Shown: positions 54,334 through 63,908, counted from the stretch's first letter. The stretch: DNA of 64,000 bases from Acidobacteriaceae bacterium (GCA_903642225.1 CAHJWI010000004.1:1-64000); one strand, 5' to 3'. Notes: a model not told the origin generated them from the letters alone. Numbers and translations: made by a program.

Positions 54334-55653
54334 CTACTCGATGGAGCGGAGCAGCAAGTTTTCGATTTGCTCCTGTTTGCCGGAGCGTGGCTGCGGATCG
54401 ATAGATTTCGCCTCGGTTTGCGCCGCAATCTCGTCAAGTGAACGCTTGCCGGCAAGCAGATCCTGCGCTTCCGGCGTCTTCCAGCCTGCGTAGCGGTCGG
54501 CAATTACTTTGTCGTATCTGCCATCTTCAATAAGCTTTACGGCCAGCAGGAAACCATGAGCACACAGGTCGACGCCCCCGACGTGCGCGTGGATCATGTC
54601 TTCCGGCGTAAAGCTCTGGCGGCGCACCTTTGCGTCGAAGTTACATCCACCATTGCCCAGGCCGCCGGACTTGATGACGTGGTACATGCTCATCGTGGTC
54701 CCCAGCAGGTCAATGGGGAACTGGTCGGTGTCCCAACCCAGCAACGGGTCGCCGCGGTTGATGTCGAGCGAACCAAGAATGCCGAGGTCGCCGGCGGTAG
54801 CAATTTCATGCTCAAAGGTGTGGCCGGCGAGCGTGGCGTGATTTGCTTCAATGTTGACGGCAACTTCCTTCTCAAGGCCGAAGCGCTTGAGGAAGCCGTA
54901 GACTGTCGCGACGTCAAAATCGTACTGGTGGGTGGAGGGTTCCTTGGGCTTTGGCTCGAGCAGGATCTGGCCGTCGAAGCCGATCTTGTGCTTGTATTCA
55001 ACCACCAGCGTTAGCAGGCGGCCGAACTGTTGCAGCTCGTGTCCCATGTCCGTGTTCAGCAGCGTCTCATAACCTTCGCGCCCACCCCACAGCACGTAGT
55101 TGCTGCCACCCAGCTGTTTGGTCACGTCCATGCAGTGCTTGATGGTCGTGGCGCTCCAGGCAAACACTTCAGGATCGGGGTTGGTTGCTGCACCGGCCAT
55201 AAAGCGCGGATGGCTGAACAGGTTCGCCGTGCCCCACAGCAGTTTGACCTTGCTGCCTTGCATCTTGGCTTGCAGGTAGTCCGCCATGGTGTGCAGATTG
55301 GCGAGCGTCTCTTTGAGCGTGGCTTCCTCGTGCACGATGTCGCGATCATGGAAGGTGAAGAACGGCAGATCAAGCACGCGGAACAGGTCGAACGCGGCAT
55401 CTGCCTTCATTTTTGCCGCGGTCATCGGGTCAAGCGACGCATCCATCCATGGGCGGTTGATGGTGGCGGCACCGAAGGGGTCGCTGCCATTCATTGCGAG
55501 CGAGTGCCAGTATGCGACTGCAAAGCGCAGATGCTCGCCCAGAGGTTTGCCGAGCACGATCTTTGCCGGGTCGTAGTATCGGTAGGTCAATGGCTCCGTG
55601 ACCTGGGGGCCGCCGTACTGCACGGTGCTGAAGTCGCTGAATACTGTGCTCAT
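54334..55653 (-). CDS. xylA: Xylose isomerase XylA (class II)
   Basis: This 439-residue TIM-barrel enzyme converts D-xylose to D-xylulose with two divalent metals. Catalytic His lies in PFFTFHDRDIVHEEA. A later signature is NIEANHATLAGHTFEHEI (metal Glu and His), followed by GSLDINRGDPLLGWDTDQFP (metal Asp residues). The longer N terminus and length mark class II. It lies between GH3 and xylB on the same strand, 68 bases after the GH3 gene, so substrate release and use are linked. Confidence 0.97.
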   Translation of the reverse strand: MSTVFSDFSTVQYGGPQVTEPLTYRYYDPAKIVLGKPLGEHLRFAVAYWHSLAMNGSDPFGAATINRPWMDASLDPMTAAKMKADAAFDLFRVLDLPFFTFHDRDIVHEEATLKETLANLHTMADYLQAKMQGSKVKLLWGTANLFSHPRFMAGAATNPDPEVFAWSATTIKHCMDVTKQLGGSNYVLWGGREGYETLLNTDMGHELQQFGRLLTLVVEYKHKIGFDGQILLEPKPKEPSTHQYDFDVATVYGFLKRFGLEKEVAVNIEANHATLAGHTFEHEIATAGDLGILGSLDINRGDPLLGWDTDQFPIDLLGTTMSMYHVIKSGGLGNGGCNFDAKVRRQSFTPEDMIHAHVGGVDLCAHGFLLAVKLIEDGRYDKVIADRYAGWKTPEAQDLLAGKRSLDEIAAQTEAKSIDPQPRSGKQEQIENLLLRSIE

Positions 55654-55721
55654 CTTGTCCTCGAGAAGGTGATCCGTTGTTTTGCTTGCTCTGTCTGCTT
55701 GGGTCTATTTTGCCGGACGCT

Positions 55722-58406
55722 CTATCGGGCTACGGTTGCGGATCCGGTAACGTTAAAGGTCGTTCCAGGTGTGCCGACGGCTGGTTGTGCGCCGCCTACC
55801 CAAAGCTGGTACGTGCCTGGCAGAATGGTCCGGTCGCCGTTTGCCTCAACGCTTGAAAGGGCACGTTCGTTGAAGGTGAAGGTGAGGTTGCGGCTCTCAC
55901 CGGCGTTGAGATGCACACGCTGAAAGCCTGCCAGCGAGTACCTGGGCCCATCGGTTTCCGGCGTATGCAGGTAAGCCTCGACGACCTCGTCGCCGGCGAT
56001 TTTGCTGGTGTTGCGCACGGCGATGGTTGCGGTAACCGGCTTGCCTGCGGGGACGGTTGCGCCGCCTTGCAGCTTGACACCGTCGTAGCGGAAGCTGCTG
56101 TAGCTGAGGCCGTATCCAAAGCCCCACAGCGGTGTGCCGGTGTAGTACTTGTAGGTGCGGTTCTTCATGGAATAGTCGGTGAAGGCGGGCAGATCGTCGA
56201 CCCCCGCATAGAAGGTGACAGGCAGGCGTCCGGACGGGTTCACCGTTCCGGCAAGGGTTTCGGCGATAGCAGTGCCGCCCTCAACGCCCGGGTACCACGC
56301 CTGCACAATGGCTGCTGCATGATCCCTGGCCCAGTTAAGGGCGATGGCGCTGCCACTGAGATTGACGACGATTACCGGTTTACCGGTGGCGGCAACAGCC
56401 TCAAGCAGAGCCTGCTGGGTTGCAGGAAGGCCGATGCTGACACGATCCCCACCGGCAAAGCCTTCGATTTTCACCTCGTGCTCTTCGCCTTCGAGGTCCG
56501 GTGAGAGACCGGTAAACGCGACCACAACGTCGGACTGCTTGGCAGCGTCGACAGCTTCTGCGAGCAGAGCCTGTGCGGGTGCAGCCCACTTCATAATGAG
56601 GCCGCCGGCTGCCCTGTCGCCGCTGTGGCTGTAGTAGACCTGCAGGTCGTGTGGCGCGGTGTCGAGGGTGATTGTTATGCGTGCTGGATTTGCTCCACTC
56701 ATGATGGGCGGTGCGGATGGCGAGGCGCCGGGTGCCATGGTGAAGTTGCCCATGTCGAGCTTACTGCCGTTCAAGCTACCTTCGCCAAGCACCTTGCCGT
56801 CGAGAACGAAGCGGTACGTTTGCCGCGGGGAATAGGGAAAGCCACCCTGCGGTTCAAGCACGAAGGTGTACTTGCCGGCAGCTGGCACGCGCAAACTGCC
56901 GGTCCAGCGAGCGGAGTAGTCATGGGTTTGAATTTGAGGTACCGGTGTGGCGTTATCCCAATCGGTCTGGAGGCCGGAGACGGTTTCTACCGCGACCGGC
57001 GGTCCTGTCCAGTCAGGTGTGGGGAAGTATTCCGCACGAAGGCCGCCGGGCAGGGCCGAGCGCGGTACCGGGGTCTCTGCGCCTTCCGCCAGTAGGGAGC
57101 CCTGCGCATAGTGCACAGACGCTGAGCCGAACTTTTTTAAGATGCCGTCGAGTGGTGTGACTGGATGGAGCGGTTGGCCGTTGTAATTGCCTTCCAGCGA
57201 GACGAGCAGGTCTGCGGTGGGGCCGACCACGGCGATAGTGCGGGCTTTGGATGCGTTGAGTGGAAGAGCACCGTCGTTCTTGAGGAGCACGATGGATTCT
57301 TCTGCGACTTTCAATGCGGTGGCGCGGTGCGCGTCGGAGGCGATTTCGGACGGTGCTATGGTGTCGAGCGCGGTGTTTGTGTCGAAGAGGCCGAGCTGGA
57401 AGCGTGCGGTGTAGAGCCGTTCGGCGGCGCGGGTGACGAGGTCTTCGCTCACCAGATTTTGCTTGACGGCGGAAGCCAGGGTATTGAAGCCGGGTGCCCA
57501 GATGGAGCAGGACAGGTCCGTGCCGGCTTTGAGGGAGATGGCTGCGGCATGGGTGATGTCGGGCGCGTCGTGGTGGCCCTTGGTGACGTCCATAATGGCC
57601 GCGCAGTCGCTGACGACGAAGCCGTTGAAGTGCCACGCGTCGCGCAGGTGGTCCTGCAGCAGCATGGTGCTGGCGCATGCACTGTGGTCGTCGATCGCGT
57701 TGTAGGCGCACATCAAGGACTTGACGTGGGCGTCCACGACGGTGGACCGGAAGGCTGGCAGGTAGGTCTCTTCAAGGTCGCGTGGTGTGACGACGGCGTC
57801 GAAGGTGTGGCGCTGCGACTCCGGTCCGCTGTGCACCGCGAAATGCTTGCTGGTGGCGACGGCTTTTGGATGGTCGGGGTCAGGGCCCTGCACGCCGCGG
57901 ATGAAGCCGCCGGCGATCTGGCCGGTCAGGAAGGGATCTTCACCGTAGGTCTCCTGGCCGCGTCCCCAGCGAGGGTCTCGGAAGATGTTGATGTTTGGCG
58001 ACCAGAAGGTGAGGCCAAAGAAGATGCGGTGATTGCCCTCTCGCTGGGCGAGGTTGTACTTGGCGCGGCCTTCGGTGCTGATGATGTCTCCGACCTGCTG
58101 CACTGCCGCTGGATCCCATGTTGCGGCCATGCCGATAGCCTGGGGGAAGACGGTGGCGTAGCCTGCGCGTGCCACGCCATGCAGCGCTTCGCTCCAGGTT
58201 TGGTAGTCCGGGATGCCGAGGCGGGGGATGGCAGTGGCCCAGTCTTCAAGCTGAGCGGCCTTTTCCTCTACCGTCATGCGGCTGACAAGGTCGTGCGCAC
58301 GTTCTGACGCGGGCAGGGAAGGGTTCTGCCAAACGGCACGGTCCTGTGCCGTAGCACAGACGCAAACGGCGGATAAGGCAAGAAGGACACAGCCTCGAAC
58401 GTTCAT
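55722..58406 (-). CDS. GH3 beta-xylosidase/beta-glucosidase with inserted PA14 domain, secreted
   Basis: This 894-residue glycoside hydrolase has the signal peptide GCVLLALSAVCVCATAQ from ATG 58406. The GH3 barrel carries LHGVARAGYATVFPQAIGMA, VATSKHFAVHSGPE and the nucleophile Asp267 in GFVVSDCAAIMD; the SDC form is common in beta-xylosidases. A PA14 domain follows (near residues 460-610, GLRAEYFPTPDWTGPP). The alpha/beta sandwich and fibronectin-like end complete the family (ENRALS-type end at NERALSSVEANG). It frees xylose for the downstream xylA-xylB. Glucosidase activity cannot be excluded. Confidence 0.93.
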   Translation of the reverse strand: MNVRGCVLLALSAVCVCATAQDRAVWQNPSLPASERAHDLVSRMTVEEKAAQLEDWATAIPRLGIPDYQTWSEALHGVARAGYATVFPQAIGMAATWDPAAVQQVGDIISTEGRAKYNLAQREGNHRIFFGLTFWSPNINIFRDPRWGRGQETYGEDPFLTGQIAGGFIRGVQGPDPDHPKAVATSKHFAVHSGPESQRHTFDAVVTPRDLEETYLPAFRSTVVDAHVKSLMCAYNAIDDHSACASTMLLQDHLRDAWHFNGFVVSDCAAIMDVTKGHHDAPDITHAAAISLKAGTDLSCSIWAPGFNTLASAVKQNLVSEDLVTRAAERLYTARFQLGLFDTNTALDTIAPSEIASDAHRATALKVAEESIVLLKNDGALPLNASKARTIAVVGPTADLLVSLEGNYNGQPLHPVTPLDGILKKFGSASVHYAQGSLLAEGAETPVPRSALPGGLRAEYFPTPDWTGPPVAVETVSGLQTDWDNATPVPQIQTHDYSARWTGSLRVPAAGKYTFVLEPQGGFPYSPRQTYRFVLDGKVLGEGSLNGSKLDMGNFTMAPGASPSAPPIMSGANPARITITLDTAPHDLQVYYSHSGDRAAGGLIMKWAAPAQALLAEAVDAAKQSDVVVAFTGLSPDLEGEEHEVKIEGFAGGDRVSIGLPATQQALLEAVAATGKPVIVVNLSGSAIALNWARDHAAAIVQAWYPGVEGGTAIAETLAGTVNPSGRLPVTFYAGVDDLPAFTDYSMKNRTYKYYTGTPLWGFGYGLSYSSFRYDGVKLQGGATVPAGKPVTATIAVRNTSKIAGDEVVEAYLHTPETDGPRYSLAGFQRVHLNAGESRNLTFTFNERALSSVEANGDRTILPGTYQLWVGGAQPAVGTPGTTFNVTGSATVAR

Positions 58407-58476
58407 GGATGACCCTTTTGTGTTGTTTGCGAGGCGGACACAGCAAGAGCCGCAGCTGTGCAGAACCGCATTGGGC

Positions 58477-58504
58477 AAGTTTATTTTGCGTACCGAAATT
58501 TATT
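58477..58504. promoter_or_regulatory. Candidate operator before the GH3-xylAB operon
   Basis: AAGTTTATT (58477-58485) and AAATTTATT (58496-58504) are near-identical AT-rich direct repeats with starts 19 bp apart. They lie 71-98 bases upstream of the GH3 start, between it and the ROK regulator gene. The region is clearly AT-richer than its flanks. The placement suits ROK (XylR) binding, but the match to a known operator is not established. Confidence 0.4.
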
Positions 58505-58581
58505 CAGCAGCGACACTGACTGTCAAGCGAATTGCAGCTTTGGCTGCTGCCCCCAGGCGGGTGTGCGCCATTCGAGGGAAA

Positions 58582-59859
58582 TCAGGACTGAAGAACGAGC
58601 GGCGTTTTAGCCTGGTGCCAGACCGGCAGCACTGCCGGCTGCCGGTGAGATACCCGCTGCGTAGAGGCATGAAAGCGGGAGTGTCGCTGCAGCACAAGTG
58701 CCGCCGCACCACGGAGCCGGGCGTTGCCGGGGTCTCGCGTGACCAGGAGCTGCGGCTGGTAGCCGGAGTGCGGAGGCATGGAGAGTTCACGCCGCAGTAC
58801 GGGCTCCACGTGTTGCCACGCACCGGTCAGCTCGCCCGCAAAGAGCACGATTTCAGGAGCCAGAGCGCTGATTACCATGCGTAGGCCGCGCCCGATACCC
58901 TGCGCCTGGTGCTGCAGGGCTTCCACCGCCGCCGGATCATCGGTCGCCGCAAGGGACAGCAGACGGTTCATGGAGGTGGCGCTGCGCTCCGGTGACGACT
59001 CTGCGTAGTGTCGGAGGGCGGCACGGGAGGAGGCAAATACCTCCCAGCACCCACGGCGGCCGCAGTTGCATGCCGGGCCGGTGGGCTGCAGGGTTACGTG
59101 GCCGAACTCTCCCGCAAGTCCGCGGTGACCCAGCACCATCTGGCCGTTTGTAAGTATGGCGGTTCCCACTCCTTCTGCCACGGCTACAAGCACGGCATCT
59201 CGCACCCCGGTGAGTCGCCCGGACCACAATTCCGCAACGAGACAGGCGTTGCAATCGTTTTCAATCTGGACCGTAAGTCCAAGCGCAGTCCGAATCTCGC
59301 TGTGGAGATCGAAGGGTGCCCAGCCAAGATTCGGGGCCACCATCAGCTGCTGCGTTGCGGGGTCGACACGGCCAGGGATGCTGACGCCGATGCCTTCAAA
59401 CGAGTGGCTGTCGAATTGCCCTCGCAAGTGCTTCAGGCTGGAGATGATCTCGGCGGTTGCGCGCTCTACGTCTGCAGGGATGGTGATGGAATGCTGCGCC
59501 AGGAAGCGGCCGTTCAGGTCCACGACGGCGAGCACCGCGCGCTCCGGATGAATGTCCACGGCGAGTGTGAGCAGGTCGCCATTCATGGACAGCAGTGTGG
59601 GTCGCCGTCCCCGTGCCCGCTTCGCAGTGCCGCCTTCCACAATCCAGTTTTCCTGTACGAGCTGGTCCACGATGGCCGACACAGTGCTGGGCTGCAGGCC
59701 GGTGAGCCGGGTAAGGTCGACACGCGCCACCGGCTGCCTGGAGCGGATGGCCTCCAACACGATGTCGCGGTTGATCTCGCGTGCTGTCTCACTCGACGCA
59801 GATTGGGCCTGCCCGGTTCCTACCGGCCGAATCGGAACCTCTGTGCGATCAAGCGGCAT
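58582..59859 (-). CDS. ROK-family transcriptional regulator (XylR-like)
   Basis: This 425-residue protein has an N-terminal MarR-like winged helix (RVDLTRLTGLQPSTVSAIVDQLV) and a ROK sugar-binding domain (VDIHPERAVLAVVDLNGRFL). It has IENDCNACLVAE with the catalytic-type Asp and the zinc motif CNCGRRGCWE. It most likely represses the GH3-xylA-xylB operon 175 bases downstream until a xyloside or xylose binds. ATG 59859 is preferred to the TTG three codons earlier. The C-terminal tail of about 30 residues is unusual. Confidence 0.9.
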   Translation of the reverse strand: MPLDRTEVPIRPVGTGQAQSASSETAREINRDIVLEAIRSRQPVARVDLTRLTGLQPSTVSAIVDQLVQENWIVEGGTAKRARGRRPTLLSMNGDLLTLAVDIHPERAVLAVVDLNGRFLAQHSITIPADVERATAEIISSLKHLRGQFDSHSFEGIGVSIPGRVDPATQQLMVAPNLGWAPFDLHSEIRTALGLTVQIENDCNACLVAELWSGRLTGVRDAVLVAVAEGVGTAILTNGQMVLGHRGLAGEFGHVTLQPTGPACNCGRRGCWEVFASSRAALRHYAESSPERSATSMNRLLSLAATDDPAAVEALQHQAQGIGRGLRMVISALAPEIVLFAGELTGAWQHVEPVLRRELSMPPHSGYQPQLLVTRDPGNARLRGAAALVLQRHSRFHASTQRVSHRQPAVLPVWHQAKTPLVLQS

Positions 59860-60004
59860 CTGCTGCAAGAGACTCCTGGCTGAGTTAGACCGTACTGCCT
59901 ACGATACAGCCTCCGGTGCCGACGCCAGTCTCCTTTCCGCGAAGCTCACCTTGAGTCAGGATGGTCCTGCCACTACACGCCGTGACCCAGGGTCGAGCGT
60001 GCGG

Positions 60005-62065
60005 TCACTCCGTGTCAGGCCGTGGCTGGATGGGGAGGTATGGTCCCTTTGCACTGCGGTGGGCGTAGCGCACGATGTGCGGCGTGAGCAGGAGCACCAG
60101 ATTGCCGCGAGTGACATCGGTCAGACGGTTGGTGCCGGCCTGGAAGCCGGGAAGCTCGTTGAGGCCGGGAATACCGCTGGCCGCACGCAGTTCACTTTCT
60201 GTCACGTTGCTTGAAATCAGCGCTGTCTCGCCGTCCTGTACGGTCATGTCTGATGAGAACTGCCGGCTCGCGAGCACGGGTATGCCATTGAGTGCCGCAC
60301 CTGCAAGTGCCGTGATCTTGATCTCAAGGTGCAGTGCGATCTCGCCGCCTCGCTCCACGTGCGACTGGGCTTTCAAGACCAGACCTAAGTCCTCGTACTG
60401 AATCTGCGGCACGACGGCGCTACTGCTGAGCGAGTTTGTGCCCAGGTACTGTGACAGCAGCGATGACAGGCTGACACCGTTGACCGATACTCCCGCCAGC
60501 GATGACGTGGTCGACGTGGCGACGTCACTGAAAAGTGAGGTTTGGATGGGGTAGCGTGTGCCGCTTTTGACGGTGCTGCTGACGCGGTCGCCCAGACGCA
60601 GTTGTACGTCGTCCAGTTCGCGCGCGTCGCTTTGCCGCAGTGCGAGATTCAGCACGGGAAAGCTGCCGGCAGTGAGGCCAGTTTGCGTCAGACCACCACC
60701 AAGTAGGAGGAAGGTGTTTTTGAGGTTGCTGGAGGTGCCGAGGCCCGCAACAAACACCAGGTACGCCGCAATGACCGTGCTGCTGGTGCCGGAAGGAATA
60801 ACGCCGTTCGAGATGAGCTGGTTGACCAGGGTCTGGTTTGCGGAGACTATGCTTGCTGCCTCTGACCGCACGTTGAAGGCGCCCAACGACGACGGCAGCG
60901 TGACACCCAGGTCACGAACTTTTTCGGAGTTGACGCTGTACAGCTTGACGTCGATCATGACTTCGCTGCCGGTCTCCAACAGGTCGGCGAGTGTTGCATG
61001 AATGGCCTGTAGTGTGTCGGCCGATGCGCGCACAGCGATGGCACCGATCTGCGGCTCAAAGCTGACCTTGGCGGATTCAAAGACACTGCGCACCATGTTG
61101 GCCGCATCGGTAATCTGCTCAGCGCTGTAGCCGGGTAGCGGTATGACTTCCTCCATGAGCCGCTCCAACCGCGTGCGATTGGCTGCCGTGTCCTGCGCAA
61201 CGAGAACAGTGTGCGGCTCCAGCGAGGTGGTGAACGTGCCGGCCGCCATGCAAAAGACCTGCATCGCTGTTGGGTAGTCCACGTCGTCCAGGTCAAACTT
61301 CATGTTCCTGGCCTGCAGATCAGGGTCAAGCGCGGTTTGCAGACCAAAGGACGCAGCTATTTGTTTGGCCAGCTCGCGTCGGTCACCACGCAGGTGAAAG
61401 CTGTGCTGCCCCGGAGCTGGCTGCAGCTCAACGGGGCCGGCCAGCGCTGCCGGGTGCCGAGTCGACGGCAAACGCAGTTGAGCGATGACTTTTGGTTCTG
61501 TGGAATCGTGCTGGAGCACGCGAGGATTTTGCGGGTCGACTCCGCGTGCCTGCGCGAGAAGGCGGTCTGCCTCAGCCGGGTTTGATGTGCGAACCTGCGC
61601 TGCCGCCTGCAGCAATTCGGTGATGCGATGCTCCTGCGCCAGAGCAAGCGCCTGCACGTACTCCTGCCGCGCGGGATCGAGTGATGCGGCGGCAGCAAAG
61701 CTGTCAATTGCCGCCGCGAAGTCGCGGCTTTCCAGCTGCTTTGCGCCGTGCAGGTAGTGGCGCTCCGCACGTGCATGTTGCGCGCGGCTGACTTGAGCGG
61801 ATGGAGTGCCGGCAGCGACGATGCGTTGCGGTGCGGCTTGCTCTGCGCCGGCTGTTTGCGTGGGCTGTACTGCGACATTTGGGGCTGCACTGGCGTCTGC
61901 GCCGGAGGTGGACTGCTGCGTTGTGACTTGCTGAGGCTGATCCGCGGCTGCAGGCTGCGCGGAAGCAGGCAGGCATACGCACACAGCCCAGCCAACAGCG
62001 CGTCGAAGCGCACGACCACAGTTGCGAACAGGACTGCGAAGCCGGTCTGTAGGCCGAAGCTGCAT
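60005..62065 (-). CDS. Secretin-family protein with N-terminal TPR region
   Basis: This 686-residue protein has a possible signal segment (RRAVGWAVCVCLPASAQPAAA), a Gln/Ala/Thr-rich linker, and TPR-like helices at about 100-185 (HYLHGAKQLESRDFAAAIDSF). An N-domain region follows (LAKQIAASFGLQTALDPDLQ). The C-terminal secretin domain shows QIGAIAVRASADTLQAIHAT, LGTSS-type strands, and LVLKAQSHVERGGEIALHLE, then VQDGETALISSNVTESE and GIPGLNELPGFQAG near the end. Such rings form outer-membrane channels. No other type II secretion or pilus genes flank it; the neighbours are a Fis-like gene, cvpA and purC. Confidence 0.88.
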   Translation of the reverse strand: MQLRPTDRLRSPVRNCGRALRRAVGWAVCVCLPASAQPAAADQPQQVTTQQSTSGADASAAPNVAVQPTQTAGAEQAAPQRIVAAGTPSAQVSRAQHARAERHYLHGAKQLESRDFAAAIDSFAAAASLDPARQEYVQALALAQEHRITELLQAAAQVRTSNPAEADRLLAQARGVDPQNPRVLQHDSTEPKVIAQLRLPSTRHPAALAGPVELQPAPGQHSFHLRGDRRELAKQIAASFGLQTALDPDLQARNMKFDLDDVDYPTAMQVFCMAAGTFTTSLEPHTVLVAQDTAANRTRLERLMEEVIPLPGYSAEQITDAANMVRSVFESAKVSFEPQIGAIAVRASADTLQAIHATLADLLETGSEVMIDVKLYSVNSEKVRDLGVTLPSSLGAFNVRSEAASIVSANQTLVNQLISNGVIPSGTSSTVIAAYLVFVAGLGTSSNLKNTFLLLGGGLTQTGLTAGSFPVLNLALRQSDARELDDVQLRLGDRVSSTVKSGTRYPIQTSLFSDVATSTTSSLAGVSVNGVSLSSLLSQYLGTNSLSSSAVVPQIQYEDLGLVLKAQSHVERGGEIALHLEIKITALAGAALNGIPVLASRQFSSDMTVQDGETALISSNVTESELRAASGIPGLNELPGFQAGTNRLTDVTRGNLVLLLTPHIVRYAHRSAKGPYLPIQPRPDTE

Positions 62066-62101
62066 CTGTGATGTTTGACGGGCAGGAAAGTGGATGGTGC
62101 G

Positions 62102-62395
62102 CTATCGCCCGCCAGCGGCACTCGTAATGGATTGCACCTTGTTGGTGGGCCGTTCGCTGCGCACAGGCCGCTTTAGACCAGTGCGAATCTGGGCCGTGTC
62201 GAGGTCCAGCTCAGTAAGGGTGCGGCTCAGCGTGTTGCGGTGCATGCCGAGCTCGTCCGCGCTCTTGCACTGGTTGCCGCGATGGTTTGCCAGCACATGA
62301 AGCAGGAAGCGCCGCTTGAACTCGCGCACGCCTTCGTCGTAGGAGATTCCTGTTGCGTGCATCTGCCCCACCAGCATATCCAGTTCACGCCTCAC
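62102..62395 (-). CDS. Fis-family helix-turn-helix protein
   Basis: This 97-residue protein has a C-terminal Fis-type HTH (FLLHVLANHRGNQCKSADEL, then GMHRNTLSRTLTELDLD). A short N-terminal helix (MRRELDMLVGQMHATGISYD) precedes it, and there is no receiver or AAA+ domain. GTG 62395 overlaps the cvpA stop (GTGA). It could bind DNA as a dimer like Fis, or modulate the secretin gene 36 bases downstream. The target is not known. Confidence 0.85.
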   Translation of the reverse strand: MRRELDMLVGQMHATGISYDEGVREFKRRFLLHVLANHRGNQCKSADELGMHRNTLSRTLTELDLDTAQIRTGLKRPVRSERPTNKVQSITSAAGGR

Positions 62396-63024
62396 GGTGC
62401 GTCTCCCTCGTTTGTTGATTCTGTTCCAGTTCGTTCGGTTCTGCGTGGCATATGGACCGAATCGGTGGCGGCTGACGGCGATACATGCCGAACCTCCGCT
62501 GCGAGACGATTACCGAAGTCCCTTGGCACAACGAAGGATACCCCAACCGCGGCGCTTCGCAAATAGGGAAGAAGTACAGAGTCACCGGTGAAGGGGATGA
62601 GCGGCAAAAACGGCTGCAGGGGGATGAGCACGGCAGCCAGCACAACGACCGCGCGCACTACACCGAACGCCGCACCGCCCAGGCGGTCGAAGATGCCGAG
62701 TCCGACCGCGTGCGAGGCACTGCGCAACACCCGCCCAAGCAGGTTGGCCAACAGGTATGTCGCTGCAAGAATGCCGATGAAGGCAACGCTCTCGGCGAGC
62801 AGGATGCCGTGGATCCACCGAACAAGCCAAAGTCCCAAAGCCGGTGCATACCACGCCGCCAGGATGATGCCCAGAACCACGCCGGCGAGCGACACCACAG
62901 ACCGTATAAGACCCCGCATGAACGCCGTCAGGGCGCTGAAAGCGAGCACAAGCACCAACGCCCAGTCCAACGGACCAAGACCCGCGAACGTCTGCGGGTG
63001 TGCCGGCATGGGCGCGGGTATCAT
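62392..63024 (-). CDS. cvpA: CvpA family membrane protein
   Basis: This 210-residue protein has four hydrophobic segments beginning LGPLDWALVLVLAFSALTAFMRGLIRSVVSL, which is the CvpA signature start. GLGIFDRLGGAAFGVVRAVVVLAAVL follows. The C terminus is soluble and charged. CvpA proteins are linked to purine genes and envelope stability; here it follows purC after 2 bases, which fits. ATG 63024 is chosen because the upstream extension lies inside purC and is Arg-rich. Confidence 0.88.
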   Translation of the reverse strand: MIPAPMPAHPQTFAGLGPLDWALVLVLAFSALTAFMRGLIRSVVSLAGVVLGIILAAWYAPALGLWLVRWIHGILLAESVAFIGILAATYLLANLLGRVLRSASHAVGLGIFDRLGGAAFGVVRAVVVLAAVLIPLQPFLPLIPFTGDSVLLPYLRSAAVGVSFVVPRDFGNRLAAEVRHVSPSAATDSVHMPRRTERTGTESTNEGDAP

Positions 63025-63026
63025 GG

Positions 63027-63908
63027 CTATGCCGGCAGCTCCTGCTGACCTGTGAGTAGCTGGAATGCCTGAATGTACTTTGCGCGGGTCTCGTCCACGA
63101 CCTCGTCCGGCAGCGCGGGTGCGGGCGGCTGCTTCTTCCATGCAATACGTTCCAGGTAGTCCCGCACAAACTGCTTGTCAAACGAGGGCTGTGCGCCACC
63201 CGGCGCGTACCCGCTCGCCAGCCAGTAGCGGGACGAATCCGGTGTCAGCACCTCGTCCGCAAGCACCAGCCTGCCATCCACGTAGCCGAACTCGAACTTG
63301 GTATCCGCGAGCAGGAGTCCCCTGACCTCCGCATATGCGCTTGCCGCAGCATAGATAGCCAGGGTCAAGTGTCGCAGCGTCTCCGCTGTCTCCGCGCCCA
63401 CGGCCTGCACCACGTCGTCAAAGCCGATGTTCTCGTCATGGCCGGTGTGGTTCTTTGCGGCGGGTGTAAAGATGGGCTCCGGCAGGCGATCGCCCTCGCG
63501 CAAACCCTGTGGCAGCGCAATCCCGCAGACCCCACCGGTTTGCTGGTAATCCTTCCAGCCAGAGCCGGACAGATAGCCGCGGGCGACGCACTCCACATCA
63601 ACCATGTGCGCACGATTAACCAGCATGCTGCGGCCGCGTAGATCGTCCGCGTAGGGTGCGAGTTGGGCGGGATAGGCCGCGATGTCAGCTGTGACCAGAT
63701 GATTCGGCACAAGCCCTTGCAGCCGCGCGAACCAGAAGAGCGAGATCTGTGTGAGCACCTTGCCCTTATCGGGAATGAGGCTGCCCAGCACATGGTCGAA
63801 GGCGGAGATGCGGTCTGACGCGACAAACAGCAAGTGGTCGTCGCCGACCGCGTACAGGTCGCGCACCTTGCCGGTCAGCACCGGTCGCATGTTGCCCAGG
63901 GAGCTCAT
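63027..63908 (-). CDS. purC: Phosphoribosylaminoimidazole-succinocarboxamide synthase PurC
   Basis: This 293-residue enzyme joins CAIR and aspartate with ATP in purine synthesis. Family motifs are LTGKVRDLYAVGDDHLLFVASDRISAFDH, then VECVARGYLSGSGWKDYQ (SAICAR signature 1), and LLLADTKFEFGYVDGRLVLADEVLTPDSSRYW (signature 2). The length fits the longer bacterial/yeast-like form. ATG 63908 is preferred to the upstream start at 63944. It opens the run into cvpA, fis-like and secretin genes. No purine riboswitch is visible upstream. Confidence 0.97.
   Translation of the reverse strand: MSSLGNMRPVLTGKVRDLYAVGDDHLLFVASDRISAFDHVLGSLIPDKGKVLTQISLFWFARLQGLVPNHLVTADIAAYPAQLAPYADDLRGRSMLVNRAHMVDVECVARGYLSGSGWKDYQQTGGVCGIALPQGLREGDRLPEPIFTPAAKNHTGHDENIGFDDVVQAVGAETAETLRHLTLAIYAAASAYAEVRGLLLADTKFEFGYVDGRLVLADEVLTPDSSRYWLASGYAPGGAQPSFDKQFVRDYLERIAWKKQPPAPALPDEVVDETRAKYIQAFQLLTGQQELPA

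Noticed and set aside
57165..58307. 380-codon plus-strand frame within the GH3 gene
   Set aside because: It is antisense to a gene with clear GH3 motifs and has Gly/Val/Asp-rich composition without any domain.
59008..59883. 291-codon plus-strand frame
   Set aside because: It is antisense to the ROK regulator, which has a winged helix and zinc motif; no motif is seen in the shadow.
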